DNA of 64,000 nt. It comes from Burkholderiales bacterium (GTDB lineage: Bacteria; Pseudomonadota; Gammaproteobacteria; Burkholderiales; Burkholderiaceae_C). The stretch covers positions 186,001 through 250,000 of the forward strand of contig JACRPO010000009.1 in NCBI GenBank assembly GCA_016223165.1. The letters run 5' to 3'. A program made the translations under genes and the position numbers. The number at the start of each line of letters is the position of its first letter. The first letter of the stretch is position 1. Of this stretch, positions 36,939 through 45,881 are shown piece by piece. The notes under the pieces were generated by a model. That model was given only the letters and a program-made list of their open reading frames with translations. It searched no databases and was not told the origin of the DNA.

Positions 36939-39040
36939 GCGACAACTACCTGCGCCGGATCTACCTGCGCCTGGCCGGCGCCGTGATGCTCGTCGTCATG
37001 GCGGCGCTGCTGGCCAACGCCTTCCTCTCGCACCGCACCTTCGAGCGGGCGCTGGCGCCGCAGCTGGGCAACAAGATGGCCAGCGTCGGCGGCTCCATCT
37101 CCGCCCTCGTGCTGAAGGCGGTGGAGAACGGCGTGCCCTACAAGGAGCTGTACGGCGTCAATGAGCGCTTCCAGGAGGTGAAGTCGGAGATGCCCGAGGT
37201 CGCCTACCTCGCGCTCACCGACGCCGGCGGGGCCATCCTGCACCAGAGCATGGCTGCGCCCGAGGGCGCGGCCGCGCACTTCGCGCACCCGGCGACGCTC
37301 AAGCTGCTCGAGGGCAGCCCGGGCACCTCGAGCGTGCAGCGCGTGGGCGATCTGTTCATGGTCTCGCTGCCGGTCGCCTCGGCCGAGCGCAAGCTCGGCA
37401 TGCTGCACATGGGCGTCGACCTGCGCTTCGTCGACGACATGGTGCTCGACATGCTGCTCGACGTGCTCGTCGTGCTCGTGGTGGCCTTGTTCTTCACGCT
37501 CGAGCTGATGCACTTCATCGCCGGCGCGCGGCTCGATGCCTCGTTGCGCGACCTCGGCGAGACCTTCGAGCGCGGCAGCGCCGGCAACTTCGTGATCCCC
37601 GTGCGCGGCGGCGGCGCCGACCAGGCCTTCGGTGGCCTGCTGAAGGCGCTGGACGGCGTGCTGGCGCGCCTGAACGACGCCTACGAGACGCTGGCGCGCG
37701 AGCTCGAGCGCAGCCGCCATGTGCCCACGCACGAGCGCCACCCGGGCATGCGCCTGGCGCACCAGGGTGCCGCCGAGCTGGCCGGGCGCTTCCGGTTCGG
37801 CCGTGCCCGGCAACCCGAGCTGCGCGACGTGAGCGAGCTGGCCAAGGTGCGCGCGCCGCTCTTCGTCTTCATCCTCGCCGAGGAGCTGACGCGCTCGTTC
37901 CTGCCCGGCTATGTCAACGACCTGCTGGTGCCGGTGCCCGGCATCTCGAACCAGATCCTGATCGGCCTGCCGATCGCGCTGTTCATGCTCATCGTCGCGG
38001 TCGCGCAGCCGTTCCTCGGCGTGCACTGCGAGCGCATCGGCCACCGGCGCACGATGCTCTGGGGCGCCACCGTCGCGGCGGCGGGCTTCCTCGCCAGCGC
38101 CCTGGCGCACTCGGTGCTCGACCTGCTGCTGTGGCGCTCGCTGTGCGCGATCGGCTACGCCATGGTGTTCGTGGCCGCGCAGAGCTACGTGCTCGACCAC
38201 GCGCCGCGTCAGCAACGCGCGAAGAGCTTCGCGCTCTTCGTCGGCGCGATCATGGCCGCCACCGTGTGCGGCCCTTCGATCGGCGGCATCCTGGCCGACA
38301 ACGTCGGCGTGCGGCCGACGCTGGTCATCGCCGCGGTGCTGGCGATGGTGTCGATCCTCGTCATCCGCCAGCTGCCCGACAACCGGCCGCGCCAGGCCGA
38401 CGAGGTGCCGGCGCGCATACCGACCTGGCGCGAGTTCGCCGCGCTCGTCTTCAACCGCCGCTTCATGACCGTCACCGGCCTGGCGGCGATGCCGGCGAAG
38501 ATGCTGCTCACCGGCATCTGCTTCTACCTGCTGCCGCTGCACCTGGTGCAAAGCGGCAGCACGCAGAGCATGGCCGGCCGGCTGCTCATGGTGTATGCGG
38601 TGGTGATGGTGCTGGTGGGGCCGCTCGCGGCCACGCTGGCCGTGTCGCGCGAACGCATGCACTGGCTGGTCGGCGGCGGGCTCGTGGTCTCCGGGCTCGG
38701 CGGTGCCGCCGTGCTCGCCGGCGCCGGCGTCGGCTGGATCCTGCTCGCCGTGCTGCTGATCGGCCTCGGCCAGTCGATGTCGATCTCGGCGCAGAGCGCG
38801 CTCGTCGCCGAGCATTGCGCCGAGGAAATCGCGCGCCTGGGCGACGGTGTCGTCTACGGCGTCTACCGGCTGCTCGAGCGCATCGGCAATGCGCTCGGAC
38901 CGGTGGTCGCCGCTGCGCTGGTGATGCACTTCGACTACCAGATCGGCTTCGTCGCCATCGGGGCCGTGGCCATGGTCGCCGGCCTCGCCTTCCTCGCCGT
39001 GACACGCCAGCCGCCGGCCGCGGCGCTGGCCACGGTCTGA
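36935..39040 (+). CDS. Sensor-MFS fusion: periplasmic sensor/HAMP module joined to a major facilitator transporter
   Basis: A 701-aa protein with two parts. Residues 1-270 form TM (13-32), a periplasmic domain (to about 168, including PEVAYLALTDAGGAILHQSM), a second TM (DVLVVLVVALFFTLELMHFI), then a HAMP-like and coiled segment (ASLRDLGETFERGSAGNF, LNDAYETLARELERSR). Residues 295-700 form a 12-TM MFS carrier with the loop motif VHCERIGHRRTMLWG and a second half from FNRRFMTVTGLAAMPAKM. Ordinary MFS exporters lack such an N-terminal sensor. This implies transport gated by an extracellular ligand, or sensing by a former carrier. A ggggggcc run precedes ATG 36935. No frameshift is seen: it is one continuous frame. 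Confidence 0.9.
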   Translation: MSDNYLRRIYLRLAGAVMLVVMAALLANAFLSHRTFERALAPQLGNKMASVGGSISALVLKAVENGVPYKELYGVNERFQEVKSEMPEVAYLALTDAGGAILHQSMAAPEGAAAHFAHPATLKLLEGSPGTSSVQRVGDLFMVSLPVASAERKLGMLHMGVDLRFVDDMVLDMLLDVLVVLVVALFFTLELMHFIAGARLDASLRDLGETFERGSAGNFVIPVRGGGADQAFGGLLKALDGVLARLNDAYETLARELERSRHVPTHERHPGMRLAHQGAAELAGRFRFGRARQPELRDVSELAKVRAPLFVFILAEELTRSFLPGYVNDLLVPVPGISNQILIGLPIALFMLIVAVAQPFLGVHCERIGHRRTMLWGATVAAAGFLASALAHSVLDLLLWRSLCAIGYAMVFVAAQSYVLDHAPRQQRAKSFALFVGAIMAATVCGPSIGGILADNVGVRPTLVIAAVLAMVSILVIRQLPDNRPRQADEVPARIPTWREFAALVFNRRFMTVTGLAAMPAKMLLTGICFYLLPLHLVQSGSTQSMAGRLLMVYAVVMVLVGPLAATLAVSRERMHWLVGGGLVVSGLGGAAVLAGAGVGWILLAVLLIGLGQSMSISAQSALVAEHCAEEIARLGDGVVYGVYRLLERIGNALGPVVAAALVMHFDYQIGFVAIGAVAMVAGLAFLAVTRQPPAAALATV

Positions 39041-39095
39041 CGCCTTCAGCTGACCCCTTCGAAAACCCTCGCGAAAGAAGAACGGAGCTCGAACG

Positions 39096-40187
39096 ATGGA
39101 CCCCCGCACGAACCGGCCTCTCATTGACGCCCTGACCCGACCCCTCACCCGCCGCGACTGGCTGGCGCTGGCCGGTGCCTCGGCCACCTCGGCCGCCCTG
39201 CCCGCTTCGCTGGCGGCCGAGCCGCAGGCGCGCGGCGGCCCGCGGCCCTTCCGCATCTACGCCGTCACCTTCCGCGGCATGACCGATGTCGAGAAGGGCT
39301 TCGCCGAGTACTTCGCCTCGCGCAAGATCCCGGTGCAGATCAGCTATCGCGACCTCAACCGCGAGCCCGCGCGCCTGGCCGGCTTCCTCGAGGAGATCCG
39401 GACCACCAAGCCCGACCTCATCTACGCCTGGGGCACCTCGGTCACGCTCGGCCTCGTCGGCCCCTACGACGCCGTCGTGCCGGGCCAGCACATCACCGAC
39501 ATCCCGGTCGTCTTCACGCTCGTGGCGGCGCCGACGCTCGCGAAGATCGTGCCGGACATGAAGTCATCCGGGCGCAACGTCACCGGCGTCACGCACGTCG
39601 GCCCCACCGACGCGCAGATGCGCGCGATGGCGCAGTACCGTCCCTTCCAGACGCTGGGCGTGCTGTACACGCCCACCGAGAAGAACTCGGTCGTGGTGCT
39701 GGAGGAGATCCGCCGCCTCGGCCGCGAGATGGGCTTCCACACGGTGGAGCGCACCTTCCGCCTCGACGCGCAGCGCAAGCCCGTGGCCGACGGCGCCGCC
39801 GACCTCGTGCGCGAGCTCAAGGAGGCGGGCGCGCAGTGGCTGTACCTGTCGCCCGACAGCTTCCTCGGCACGCTCGCCGAAGGCGTGGTCATCCCGACGG
39901 CGATGCAGCTCGGCCTGCCGACCTTCGCCTCCACCGAACAGCTGATGCAGGCCGGCGCGCTCTCGGGGCTCGTCAGCCGCTACTACAACGTCGGCCAGTT
40001 CACGGCCCACAAGGCCGAGCAGATCCTCGTCGGCAAGACGCCGGCGTCGCAGATCCCGGTGGAGACGCTGAAGCGCTTCTCCTACCAGATCCGCATGCCG
40101 GCGGCCAAGAGGCTGAACCTGCCGCCGCCGCTGCCCATGCTGAGCTATGCGGAGCTGATCCACACCGACGCCGTGGCGTCGCAGTGA
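39096..40187 (+). CDS. Tat-exported ABC-type substrate-binding protein (PF04392 family)
   Basis: A 363-aa protein with a twin-arginine leader (TRRDWLALAGASATSAALPASLAAEP, cleavage after about residue 42). The family fold follows: RIYAVTFRGMTDVEKGFAEYF, IYAWGTSVTLGLVG, PVVFTLVAAPTLAKI, NVTGVTHVGPTDAQM, and ASTEQLMQAGALSGLVSRYYNVGQFTAHKAEQIL. These proteins bind small ligands in the periplasm and usually sit beside a permease and an ATPase. Here neither exists, and the upstream gene is a sensor-MFS fusion 55 bases away. It may deliver ligand to that sensor or carrier (inference). A cggagc site lies before ATG 39096. Confidence 0.9.
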   Translation: MDPRTNRPLIDALTRPLTRRDWLALAGASATSAALPASLAAEPQARGGPRPFRIYAVTFRGMTDVEKGFAEYFASRKIPVQISYRDLNREPARLAGFLEEIRTTKPDLIYAWGTSVTLGLVGPYDAVVPGQHITDIPVVFTLVAAPTLAKIVPDMKSSGRNVTGVTHVGPTDAQMRAMAQYRPFQTLGVLYTPTEKNSVVVLEEIRRLGREMGFHTVERTFRLDAQRKPVADGAADLVRELKEAGAQWLYLSPDSFLGTLAEGVVIPTAMQLGLPTFASTEQLMQAGALSGLVSRYYNVGQFTAHKAEQILVGKTPASQIPVETLKRFSYQIRMPAAKRLNLPPPLPMLSYAELIHTDAVASQ

Positions 40188-40268
40188 GTCGCGCGTGGCG
40201 CATCGCCGCACAGGCGAGCGCCCGGCGAATGGCCCGAGGGATGCGCTCGCGCCCGGCCTGGAACCCGT

Positions 40269-41888
40269 CTAGTGCCTGAAGTGCCTGGTGCCCGTGAACA
40301 CCATCGCCACGCCGCGCGCGTCGGCCGCGGCGATGACCTCGTCGTCGCGCAGGCTGCCGCCCGGCTGGATGACGCAGGCCGCACCGTTGTCGACGACCAC
40401 GTCGAGCCCGTCGCGGAACGGGAAATAGGCGTCGCTCGCCACCGCCGAGCCGGCCAGTGACAGGCCGGCGTTCGCCGCCTTGACGGAGGCGATGCGCGCG
40501 CTGTCGACGCGGCTCATCTGGCCGGCGCCGACGCCCAGCGTCATGCCCCCGGCGCCATAGACGATGGCGTTGCTCTTCACGAACTTGGCCACCTTCCACA
40601 CGAAGAGCAGGTCGGCCAGCTGCGCCGGCGTCGGCGCGAGCCGGGTCACCACGCGCAGCTCGGCGGCGCCGACGTTCTTCGCGTCGTGCGACTGCACGAG
40701 CAGGCCGCCGCCGACGCGCTTGTAGTCGAAGGCGTTGGTCGCCGGGCCGCCGCTTTCCGGCAGCGGCACTTCGAGCAGGCGCAGGTTGGCCTTGCCGGCG
40801 AAGAAGCTGCGCGCCTCGGGCGAGTAGCCCGGCGCGATGAGCACCTCGACGAACTGCTTGCTCGCCTGCATCGCCTCGGCGGTGGCGGCATCCACCGGGC
40901 GGTTGAAGGCGACGATGCCGCCGTAGGCCGAGGTGGGGTCGGTCTTCCAGGCCTTGGCGTAGGCCTCGGCGAGCGTGGCACCGACGGCGACGCCGCACGG
41001 GTTGGCGTGCTTGACGACGACGCAGGCCGGGGCATCGGCGACGAAGCTCTTCACGCACTCCCAGGCGGCGTCGGCGTCGGCGATGTTGTTGAAGCTCAGT
41101 GCCTTGCCCTGGTGCTGCGTCCAGCCGGAGAGCAGGCCGGCTGCCGCCGCCGGCGTCGCGGGCATCACCTCGCGGTAGAAGGCGGCGGTCTGGTGCGGGT
41201 TCTCGCCGTAGCGCATGTCCTGCGTCTTCGCCAGCTGCAGCGAGAGCACGGCCGGGAAGGGCTCGCGCGCCGGCACCGTCTCGGCATGTTCCTCGGCGCC
41301 GGCCGCGAGCGCGGTGAGGTAGTTGGTGATCATGCCGTCGTAGGCGGCCGTGTGCGCGAAGACCTTCAGGGCCAGGCGGAAGCGGGTCGCGCGCGTCACG
41401 ACGCCGGCGCGCAGCTCGGCCAGCACGGGCGCGTAGTCGGCCGGGTCGATGAGCACGGCCACGTGCGCCCAGTTCTTGGCCGCGGCGCGCAGCATCGCCG
41501 GGCCGCCGATGTCGATGTTCTCGATCGCCTCGTCGAGCGTGCAGCCGGGGCGCGCCGTGGCTTGCGCGAACGGATACAGGTTGACCACCAGCAGGTCGAT
41601 CGAATCGATGCCGTGGCGGGCAAGGGCCTCCATGTGCTCGGGCAGGTCGCGCCGCGCCAGCAGGCCGCCGTGGATGCGCGGGTGCAGCGTCTTCACGCGC
41701 CCGTCGAGCATCTCGGGGAAGCCGGTGACCTCGGCCACCTCGGTGACGGGGAGCCCGGCGTCGGCGAGCAGGCGCGCCGTGCCGCCGGTGGAGAGCAGGC
41801 GCAGGCCGCTTTGATGCAGTGCGCGCGCGAAGTCGACGATGCCGGTCTTGTCGGAGACCGAGATGAGGGCAGTGCGGGGTTGAGTCAT
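40269..41888 (-). CDS. purH: Bifunctional AICAR formyltransferase/IMP cyclohydrolase
   Basis: A 539-aa enzyme for the last two steps of purine synthesis. The IMP cyclohydrolase domain (about 1-200) has [28 protein letters not shown] and [16 protein letters not shown]. The formyltransferase domain has [44 protein letters not shown] (catalytic Lys-His) and [17 protein letters not shown]. It lies about 50 bases downstream of fis, the order typical of Betaproteobacteria. Confidence 0.97.
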   Translation of the reverse strand: MTQPRTALISVSDKTGIVDFARALHQSGLRLLSTGGTARLLADAGLPVTEVAEVTGFPEMLDGRVKTLHPRIHGGLLARRDLPEHMEALARHGIDSIDLLVVNLYPFAQATARPGCTLDEAIENIDIGGPAMLRAAAKNWAHVAVLIDPADYAPVLAELRAGVVTRATRFRLALKVFAHTAAYDGMITNYLTALAAGAEEHAETVPAREPFPAVLSLQLAKTQDMRYGENPHQTAAFYREVMPATPAAAAGLLSGWTQHQGKALSFNNIADADAAWECVKSFVADAPACVVVKHANPCGVAVGATLAEAYAKAWKTDPTSAYGGIVAFNRPVDAATAEAMQASKQFVEVLIAPGYSPEARSFFAGKANLRLLEVPLPESGGPATNAFDYKRVGGGLLVQSHDAKNVGAAELRVVTRLAPTPAQLADLLFVWKVAKFVKSNAIVYGAGGMTLGVGAGQMSRVDSARIASVKAANAGLSLAGSAVASDAYFPFRDGLDVVVDNGAACVIQPGGSLRDDEVIAAADARGVAMVFTGTRHFRH

Positions 41889-41937
41889 GGGGAAGGACGG
41901 AGGACGGGATTCGGACGCTCGGGAGCGGACCGGGCGC

Positions 41938-42174
41938 TCACTTGACGATGCGGTGGCCCTGCAGCTTGCGCCGCAGCGTATTGCGGTTGATGCCGAGCCA
42001 CTCGGCCGCGCGGCTCTGGTTGCCCTCGGCGTGGCGCAGCACGACGTCGAGCAGCGGGCGTTCGGCGGCGGCCATGAAGAGATCGTGCAGGCGGTCGGGT
42101 TCGGCGCCGCGCAGGTCGCTGAGGTACTGCTCGACGCTGGCGCGCACGCACTCGTCGATGGCTTTGCGTGTCAT
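41938..42174 (-). CDS. fis: Fis family DNA-binding protein
   Basis: A 78-aa protein. The C-terminal helix-turn-helix reads [39 protein letters not shown], a close match to Fis. It bends DNA and regulates growth-phase and rRNA transcription. It lies between dusB (upstream) and purH (downstream). ATG 42174 is the first start that leaves a normal Fis length; the upstream 160 bases are repeat-rich and not coding. Confidence 0.95.
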   Translation of the reverse strand: MTRKAIDECVRASVEQYLSDLRGAEPDRLHDLFMAAAERPLLDVVLRHAEGNQSRAAEWLGINRNTLRRKLQGHRIVK

Positions 42175-42229
42175 GGCAAGGTTCTCCGGGCTTCTTGTTC
42201 GCGCCGGCTCCGAGGGGCGATGGGCGGAA

Positions 42230-42292
42230 GGGGACGATGGGGACGATGGGGACGATGGGGACGATGGGGACGATGGGGAGGATGGGGACGGC
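42230..42292. repeat. 9-bp minisatellite in the dusB-fis spacer
   Basis: Five exact GGGGACGAT units (42230-42274) are followed by the variants GGGGAGGAT and GGGGACGGC. Two GC-rich partial units (GGGGGACGGC-like) run to about 42310. It fills the leader between dusB and fis. Confidence 0.92.
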
Positions 42293-42336
42293 GGGGGACG
42301 GCGGGGGACGAGAGGGGCAGCAGCGCTCGATGCCAC

Positions 42337-43416
42337 TCAGGCGGCGGCCAGCCAGGTCTCGTCGCGCGCATCTTCGTTCGCCGCGGCACCTTCGGCGCCC
42401 TCCTGCGGGTGGGGGCACTCGGGCAACCGCGCGTGCCGGCTGGCCAATTCTTCGAAGTAGGCGGTCACGGCGGCCAGTTGCGCGGCGCAGGAGTCGATGC
42501 CGTTCATGCGCTGACGGAAGGCGTCGCCGCCGGGCAGCGCCTGCACCGCCCAGCCGATGTGCTTGCGCGCGCTGCGCACGCCGGTGAACTCGCCGTACAG
42601 CGCGTAGTGGTCGTGCAGGTGCTCGCTGAGCCAGCGCTGCACCTCGCGCGTTGCCGGCGGCGGCGGCAGGCAGCCCTGCTGCTGCAGGTGCAGCGCGTCG
42701 CGGAAGATCCACGGCCGCGCCATCGCCGCGCGGCCGATCATCACCGCGTCGACGCCGGTGCGCGCCAGCACCTCGAGCGCGCGCGCCGGCGTGTGGATGT
42801 CGCCGTTGGCCACCACCGGAATGGCGAGCGCGGCCTTGATCGCCGCCACCGTCTCGTGCTCGGCCGAGCCGCCGTAGCCCATCTCGCGCGTGCGCCCGTG
42901 CACGGTGACCATGGCCACGCCGGCCGCCGCGGCGGCGCGCGCGAGCGTGAGCGCGTTGCGGCCGCCCTGCGCGCTCCAGCCGGTGCGCATCTTCAGCGTC
43001 ACCGGCACGCCGCTCGGCGCGCAGGCGGCGACCACGGCCTCGATGATGCGGATGGCGAGCGGCTCGTCCTTCATCAACGCCGAGCCGGCCCAGCGGTTGC
43101 ACACCTTCTTGGCCGGGCAGCCCATGTTGATGTCGACGATCTGCGCGCCGCGGTCGATGTTGTAGCGCGCCGCGTCGGCCATCTCGGCGGCGTCGACACC
43201 GGCGATCTGCACGGCGATCGGCCCCGGCTCGCCGGCGTGGTCGGCGCGCCGCGAGGTCTTCAGCGAATTCCACAGCTCGCGCCGGCTCGTCACCATCTCG
43301 CTCACCGCATGGCCAGCACCGAGGCGGCGGCACAGCATGCGGAAAGGCCGGTCCGTCACGCCGGCCATCGGCGCCACGAAGAACGGATTGGGCAGCGTGA
43401 AGGGTCCGATGCGCAT
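42337..43416 (-). CDS. dusB: tRNA-dihydrouridine synthase B
   Basis: A 359-aa FMN enzyme that reduces uridine in tRNA. It has FVAPMAGVTDRPFRMLCRRLGAG, VQIAGVDAAEMADAA, the catalytic Cys in INMGCPAKKVCNRWAGSALM, VTVHGRTREMGYGGSAE, and VVANGDIHTPARALEVL...GVDAVMIGRAAMARPW. The start MRIGPFTLPNPF is standard for DusB. It heads the dusB-fis-purH unit. The C-terminal 25 residues are an extra acidic/Ala-rich tail. Confidence 0.96.
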   Translation of the reverse strand: MRIGPFTLPNPFFVAPMAGVTDRPFRMLCRRLGAGHAVSEMVTSRRELWNSLKTSRRADHAGEPGPIAVQIAGVDAAEMADAARYNIDRGAQIVDINMGCPAKKVCNRWAGSALMKDEPLAIRIIEAVVAACAPSGVPVTLKMRTGWSAQGGRNALTLARAAAAAGVAMVTVHGRTREMGYGGSAEHETVAAIKAALAIPVVANGDIHTPARALEVLARTGVDAVMIGRAAMARPWIFRDALHLQQQGCLPPPPATREVQRWLSEHLHDHYALYGEFTGVRSARKHIGWAVQALPGGDAFRQRMNGIDSCAAQLAAVTAYFEELASRHARLPECPHPQEGAEGAAANEDARDETWLAAA

Positions 43417-43494
43417 CGCGAAGAGGAGGCTGAGGCGATTCGACCCGGTGCCCAAAAAAGAGGCGCGAGTATAGCGGCGCGGCGCATGCGCAAC

Positions 43495-43575
43495 CGCATG
43501 CGCACCTTCACGCGCACCCTTCACGCGCACCCTTCACGCGCACCCTCACGCGCAGCCCCGCGCGCAGCCCCGTGC
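43495..43575. repeat. Tandem 13-bp repeat upstream of dusB
   Basis: About three copies of CACGCGCACCCTT plus degenerate CACGCGCAGCCCC units lie just upstream of dusB, in the 330-bp divergent gap before the YqaA gene. Nothing else clear is seen there. Near 43660 the less GC-rich CATAATCACTCGCGATATG could hold promoter elements. Confidence 0.75.
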
Positions 43576-43749
43576 GGACGCGCGCCGGGCGGCGCCACGG
43601 CACGCCGGGCAGCCCTGCGCCGCCAGGGTGCAACGAGCGTGGCAGGGCGCTGACCATAATCACTCGCGATATGCCTGCCCTCACACACACCGGGTTCGCC
43701 GGGCACGGCGGGATGCGCACGCCGCGCGCAGCGCGGTGCCGCCGCTGAC

Positions 43750-44235
43750 ATGGAGGCCTGGCTGCATTCATTGCTGGCCACGCTGGCCGTGCCCCAGGTG
43801 GGCCTGGTGACGGTCTTCTTCGTCTCGCTCGCCTCGGCGACGCTGCTGCCGATGGCCAGCGTCCCCGCGGTCTACGGGCTCGTCAAGCTCAACCCCGAGC
43901 TGTTCTGGCCGGCGCTGCTCGTCGCCACGGCGGGCAACACCGCCGGCGGCGCCATCAGCTACTGGATGGGCTACGGCTTCGAGCGCGCCTACGAGAAGAT
44001 GACGCACAAGACGCCGCGCGACGCGCGCGCGCTCGCCTGGCTCGAGCGCTTCGGCCCGCCGGCCTGCCTGCTGGCGTGGCTGCCCTTCATCGGCGACCCG
44101 CTGTGCGCCGTCGCCGGCTGGCTGCGGCTGGCGTTCTGGCCCTGCGTGTTCTACATGGCCGTGGGCAAGTTCCTGCGCTACCTGGTCTACGTGGGCGGCG
44201 CCTACTGGCTCGCTCCCGGCGCCTTCAGCTTCTGA
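43750..44235 (+). CDS. YqaA-family (DedA/SNARE-associated-like) membrane protein
   Basis: A 161-aa protein with about four hydrophobic segments. The conserved core is FVSLASATLLPMASVPAVYG, ATAGNTAGGAISYWMGYGFER and LLAWLPFIGDPLCAVAGWLRL. This matches YqaA, a small VTT-domain relative of DedA proteins, thought to act on membrane lipids or proton-coupled transport. No operon partner. Confidence 0.9.
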   Translation: MEAWLHSLLATLAVPQVGLVTVFFVSLASATLLPMASVPAVYGLVKLNPELFWPALLVATAGNTAGGAISYWMGYGFERAYEKMTHKTPRDARALAWLERFGPPACLLAWLPFIGDPLCAVAGWLRLAFWPCVFYMAVGKFLRYLVYVGGAYWLAPGAFSF

Positions 44236-44375
44236 GTTGGCGGGTGCGTTCCGTGCGCGGCCGCGCCGCCTTGGGCCCGGCGGATCACCCTGCGCACTTG
44301 CAGCCTTTGCAGGTGGCACCGGCCGCAAGGCGCAAGCCAGAATGCCCGCTTCGCCTCACCAAGCTCTCCCCGCCC

Positions 44376-45866
44376 ATGAGCACACCCACCTACGACCAGC
44401 TCTCGTCCACCTGGAAGCGGCTGCACCACCTTTCGCACCTGCAGTCCATCGCCGGCTGGGACCAGGCGGCGAACATGCCGCCCAAGGGCGTCGAGGCGCG
44501 CGCCGCCGCGATGGCCGAGATGGCCGCGCTGCTGCACCGCATGCGCACCGACCCCCGGCTACCCGACCAGCTCGCGCGTGCCGAGCAGGAACCGCTCACC
44601 GACCCGCAGCGCGCCAACCTGCGCGAGATGCGGCGCGAGTGGCGCTTGTCCAATGCCCTGCCCGAGTCGCTCGTGCAGCGCCAGCAGCTCGCCACCAGCC
44701 GCTGCGAACACGCCTGGCGCAAGCAGCGCCCGGCCAACGACTGGGCCGGCTTCGTCGCCAACTTCCGCGAGGTGCTGGCCCTCGGCCGCGAGGAGGCGGC
44801 GCTGCTTTCGGCGGAGTCGGGCGTCGGCAAGTACGACGCGATGATGGACCGCTTCGAGCCGGGCATGACGAGCGCGCGGCTGGACGACATCTTCGGCGAC
44901 GTGCGGCGCTGGCTGCCCGGCCTCGTGCAGCGCGTCATGGCCCGCCAGGCCGACGAGAAGGTGCTGCAGCCCACGGGCCTGTTCCCGATCGACCAGCAGC
45001 GTACGCTGTGCGAGCAGGCGATGCGCCTGCTCGGCTTCGACTTCGAGGCCGGCCGCCTCGACGTGAGCGCGCACCCGTTCTGCGGCGGCGTGCCCGAGGA
45101 CGTGCGCATGACGACACGCTTCCGCGACGACGAGTTCCTCGGCAGCCTGATGGGCACCGTGCACGAGACGGGGCACGGCCGCTACGAGCAGAACCTGCCG
45201 CGCGACTGGCTCGGGCAGCCGCTCGCCAACGCGCGCTCGATGGCCCTGCACGAGAGCCAGAGCCTGAGCTTCGAGATGCAGCTGGGCGCCCACCCGGGCT
45301 TCGTCAAGCACCTCGCGCCGCTGGTGGCGGCGGCGTTCGGGCGCCAGCCGGCCTTCGAGCCGGCCAACCTGCACCGGCTGATGACGCGCGTGAAACCGGG
45401 GCTCATCCGCGTCGAGGCCGACGAGGTGACCTACGCCGCGCACGTCATCCTGCGCTACGAGATCGAGCGCCCGCTGATCGAGGGCGACATCGAGCCCGAG
45501 GACGTGCCGGCACTGTGGGACGCGAAGATGATGGAGCTGCTCGGCCTCGATACGCGCGGCAACTTCAAGGACGGACCGCTGCAGGACGTGCACTGGCCCG
45601 AGGCGCTGTTCGGCTACTTCCCCTGTTATTCGCTGGGCGCGATGTACGCGGCGCAGTGGTTCGCGGCGATGCGCCGCGGCATCCCCGACCTCGATGCGCG
45701 CATCAACCGCGGCGACTTCGCCGCCGTCTTCGACTGGCTCGCCGACAACATCTGGAGCCAGGCCAGCCGCTGGAGCACCGACGAGCTGGCGCGGCGCGCC
45801 AGCGGCGAGGTGCTGAACCCGGCGCACTTCCGTGCCCACCTGGAGGCGCGCTACATGGGTGCCTGA
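44376..45866 (+). CDS. M32 metallocarboxypeptidase (carboxypeptidase Taq)
   Basis: A 496-aa enzyme. The zinc site HETGH (His263, Glu264, His267) and the third ligand Glu293 in ALHESQSLSFE are both present. Other family blocks: LQSIAGWDQAANMPPKGVEARA, and KPGLIRVEADEVTYAAHVILRYEIE. It removes C-terminal residues from peptides in the cytoplasm. Length and motifs are complete. ATG 44376 is the natural start. The aldo/keto reductase follows 15 bases later. Confidence 0.96.
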   Translation: MSTPTYDQLSSTWKRLHHLSHLQSIAGWDQAANMPPKGVEARAAAMAEMAALLHRMRTDPRLPDQLARAEQEPLTDPQRANLREMRREWRLSNALPESLVQRQQLATSRCEHAWRKQRPANDWAGFVANFREVLALGREEAALLSAESGVGKYDAMMDRFEPGMTSARLDDIFGDVRRWLPGLVQRVMARQADEKVLQPTGLFPIDQQRTLCEQAMRLLGFDFEAGRLDVSAHPFCGGVPEDVRMTTRFRDDEFLGSLMGTVHETGHGRYEQNLPRDWLGQPLANARSMALHESQSLSFEMQLGAHPGFVKHLAPLVAAAFGRQPAFEPANLHRLMTRVKPGLIRVEADEVTYAAHVILRYEIERPLIEGDIEPEDVPALWDAKMMELLGLDTRGNFKDGPLQDVHWPEALFGYFPCYSLGAMYAAQWFAAMRRGIPDLDARINRGDFAAVFDWLADNIWSQASRWSTDELARRASGEVLNPAHFRAHLEARYMGA

Positions 45867-45881
45867 GCGCACCCGGCCGAC

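Noticed and set aside
36623..39256. About 877-codon minus-strand frame opposite the sensor-MFS gene
   Set aside because: His/Gln/Arg-rich shadow without domains; the plus strand has TM helices and MFS motifs.
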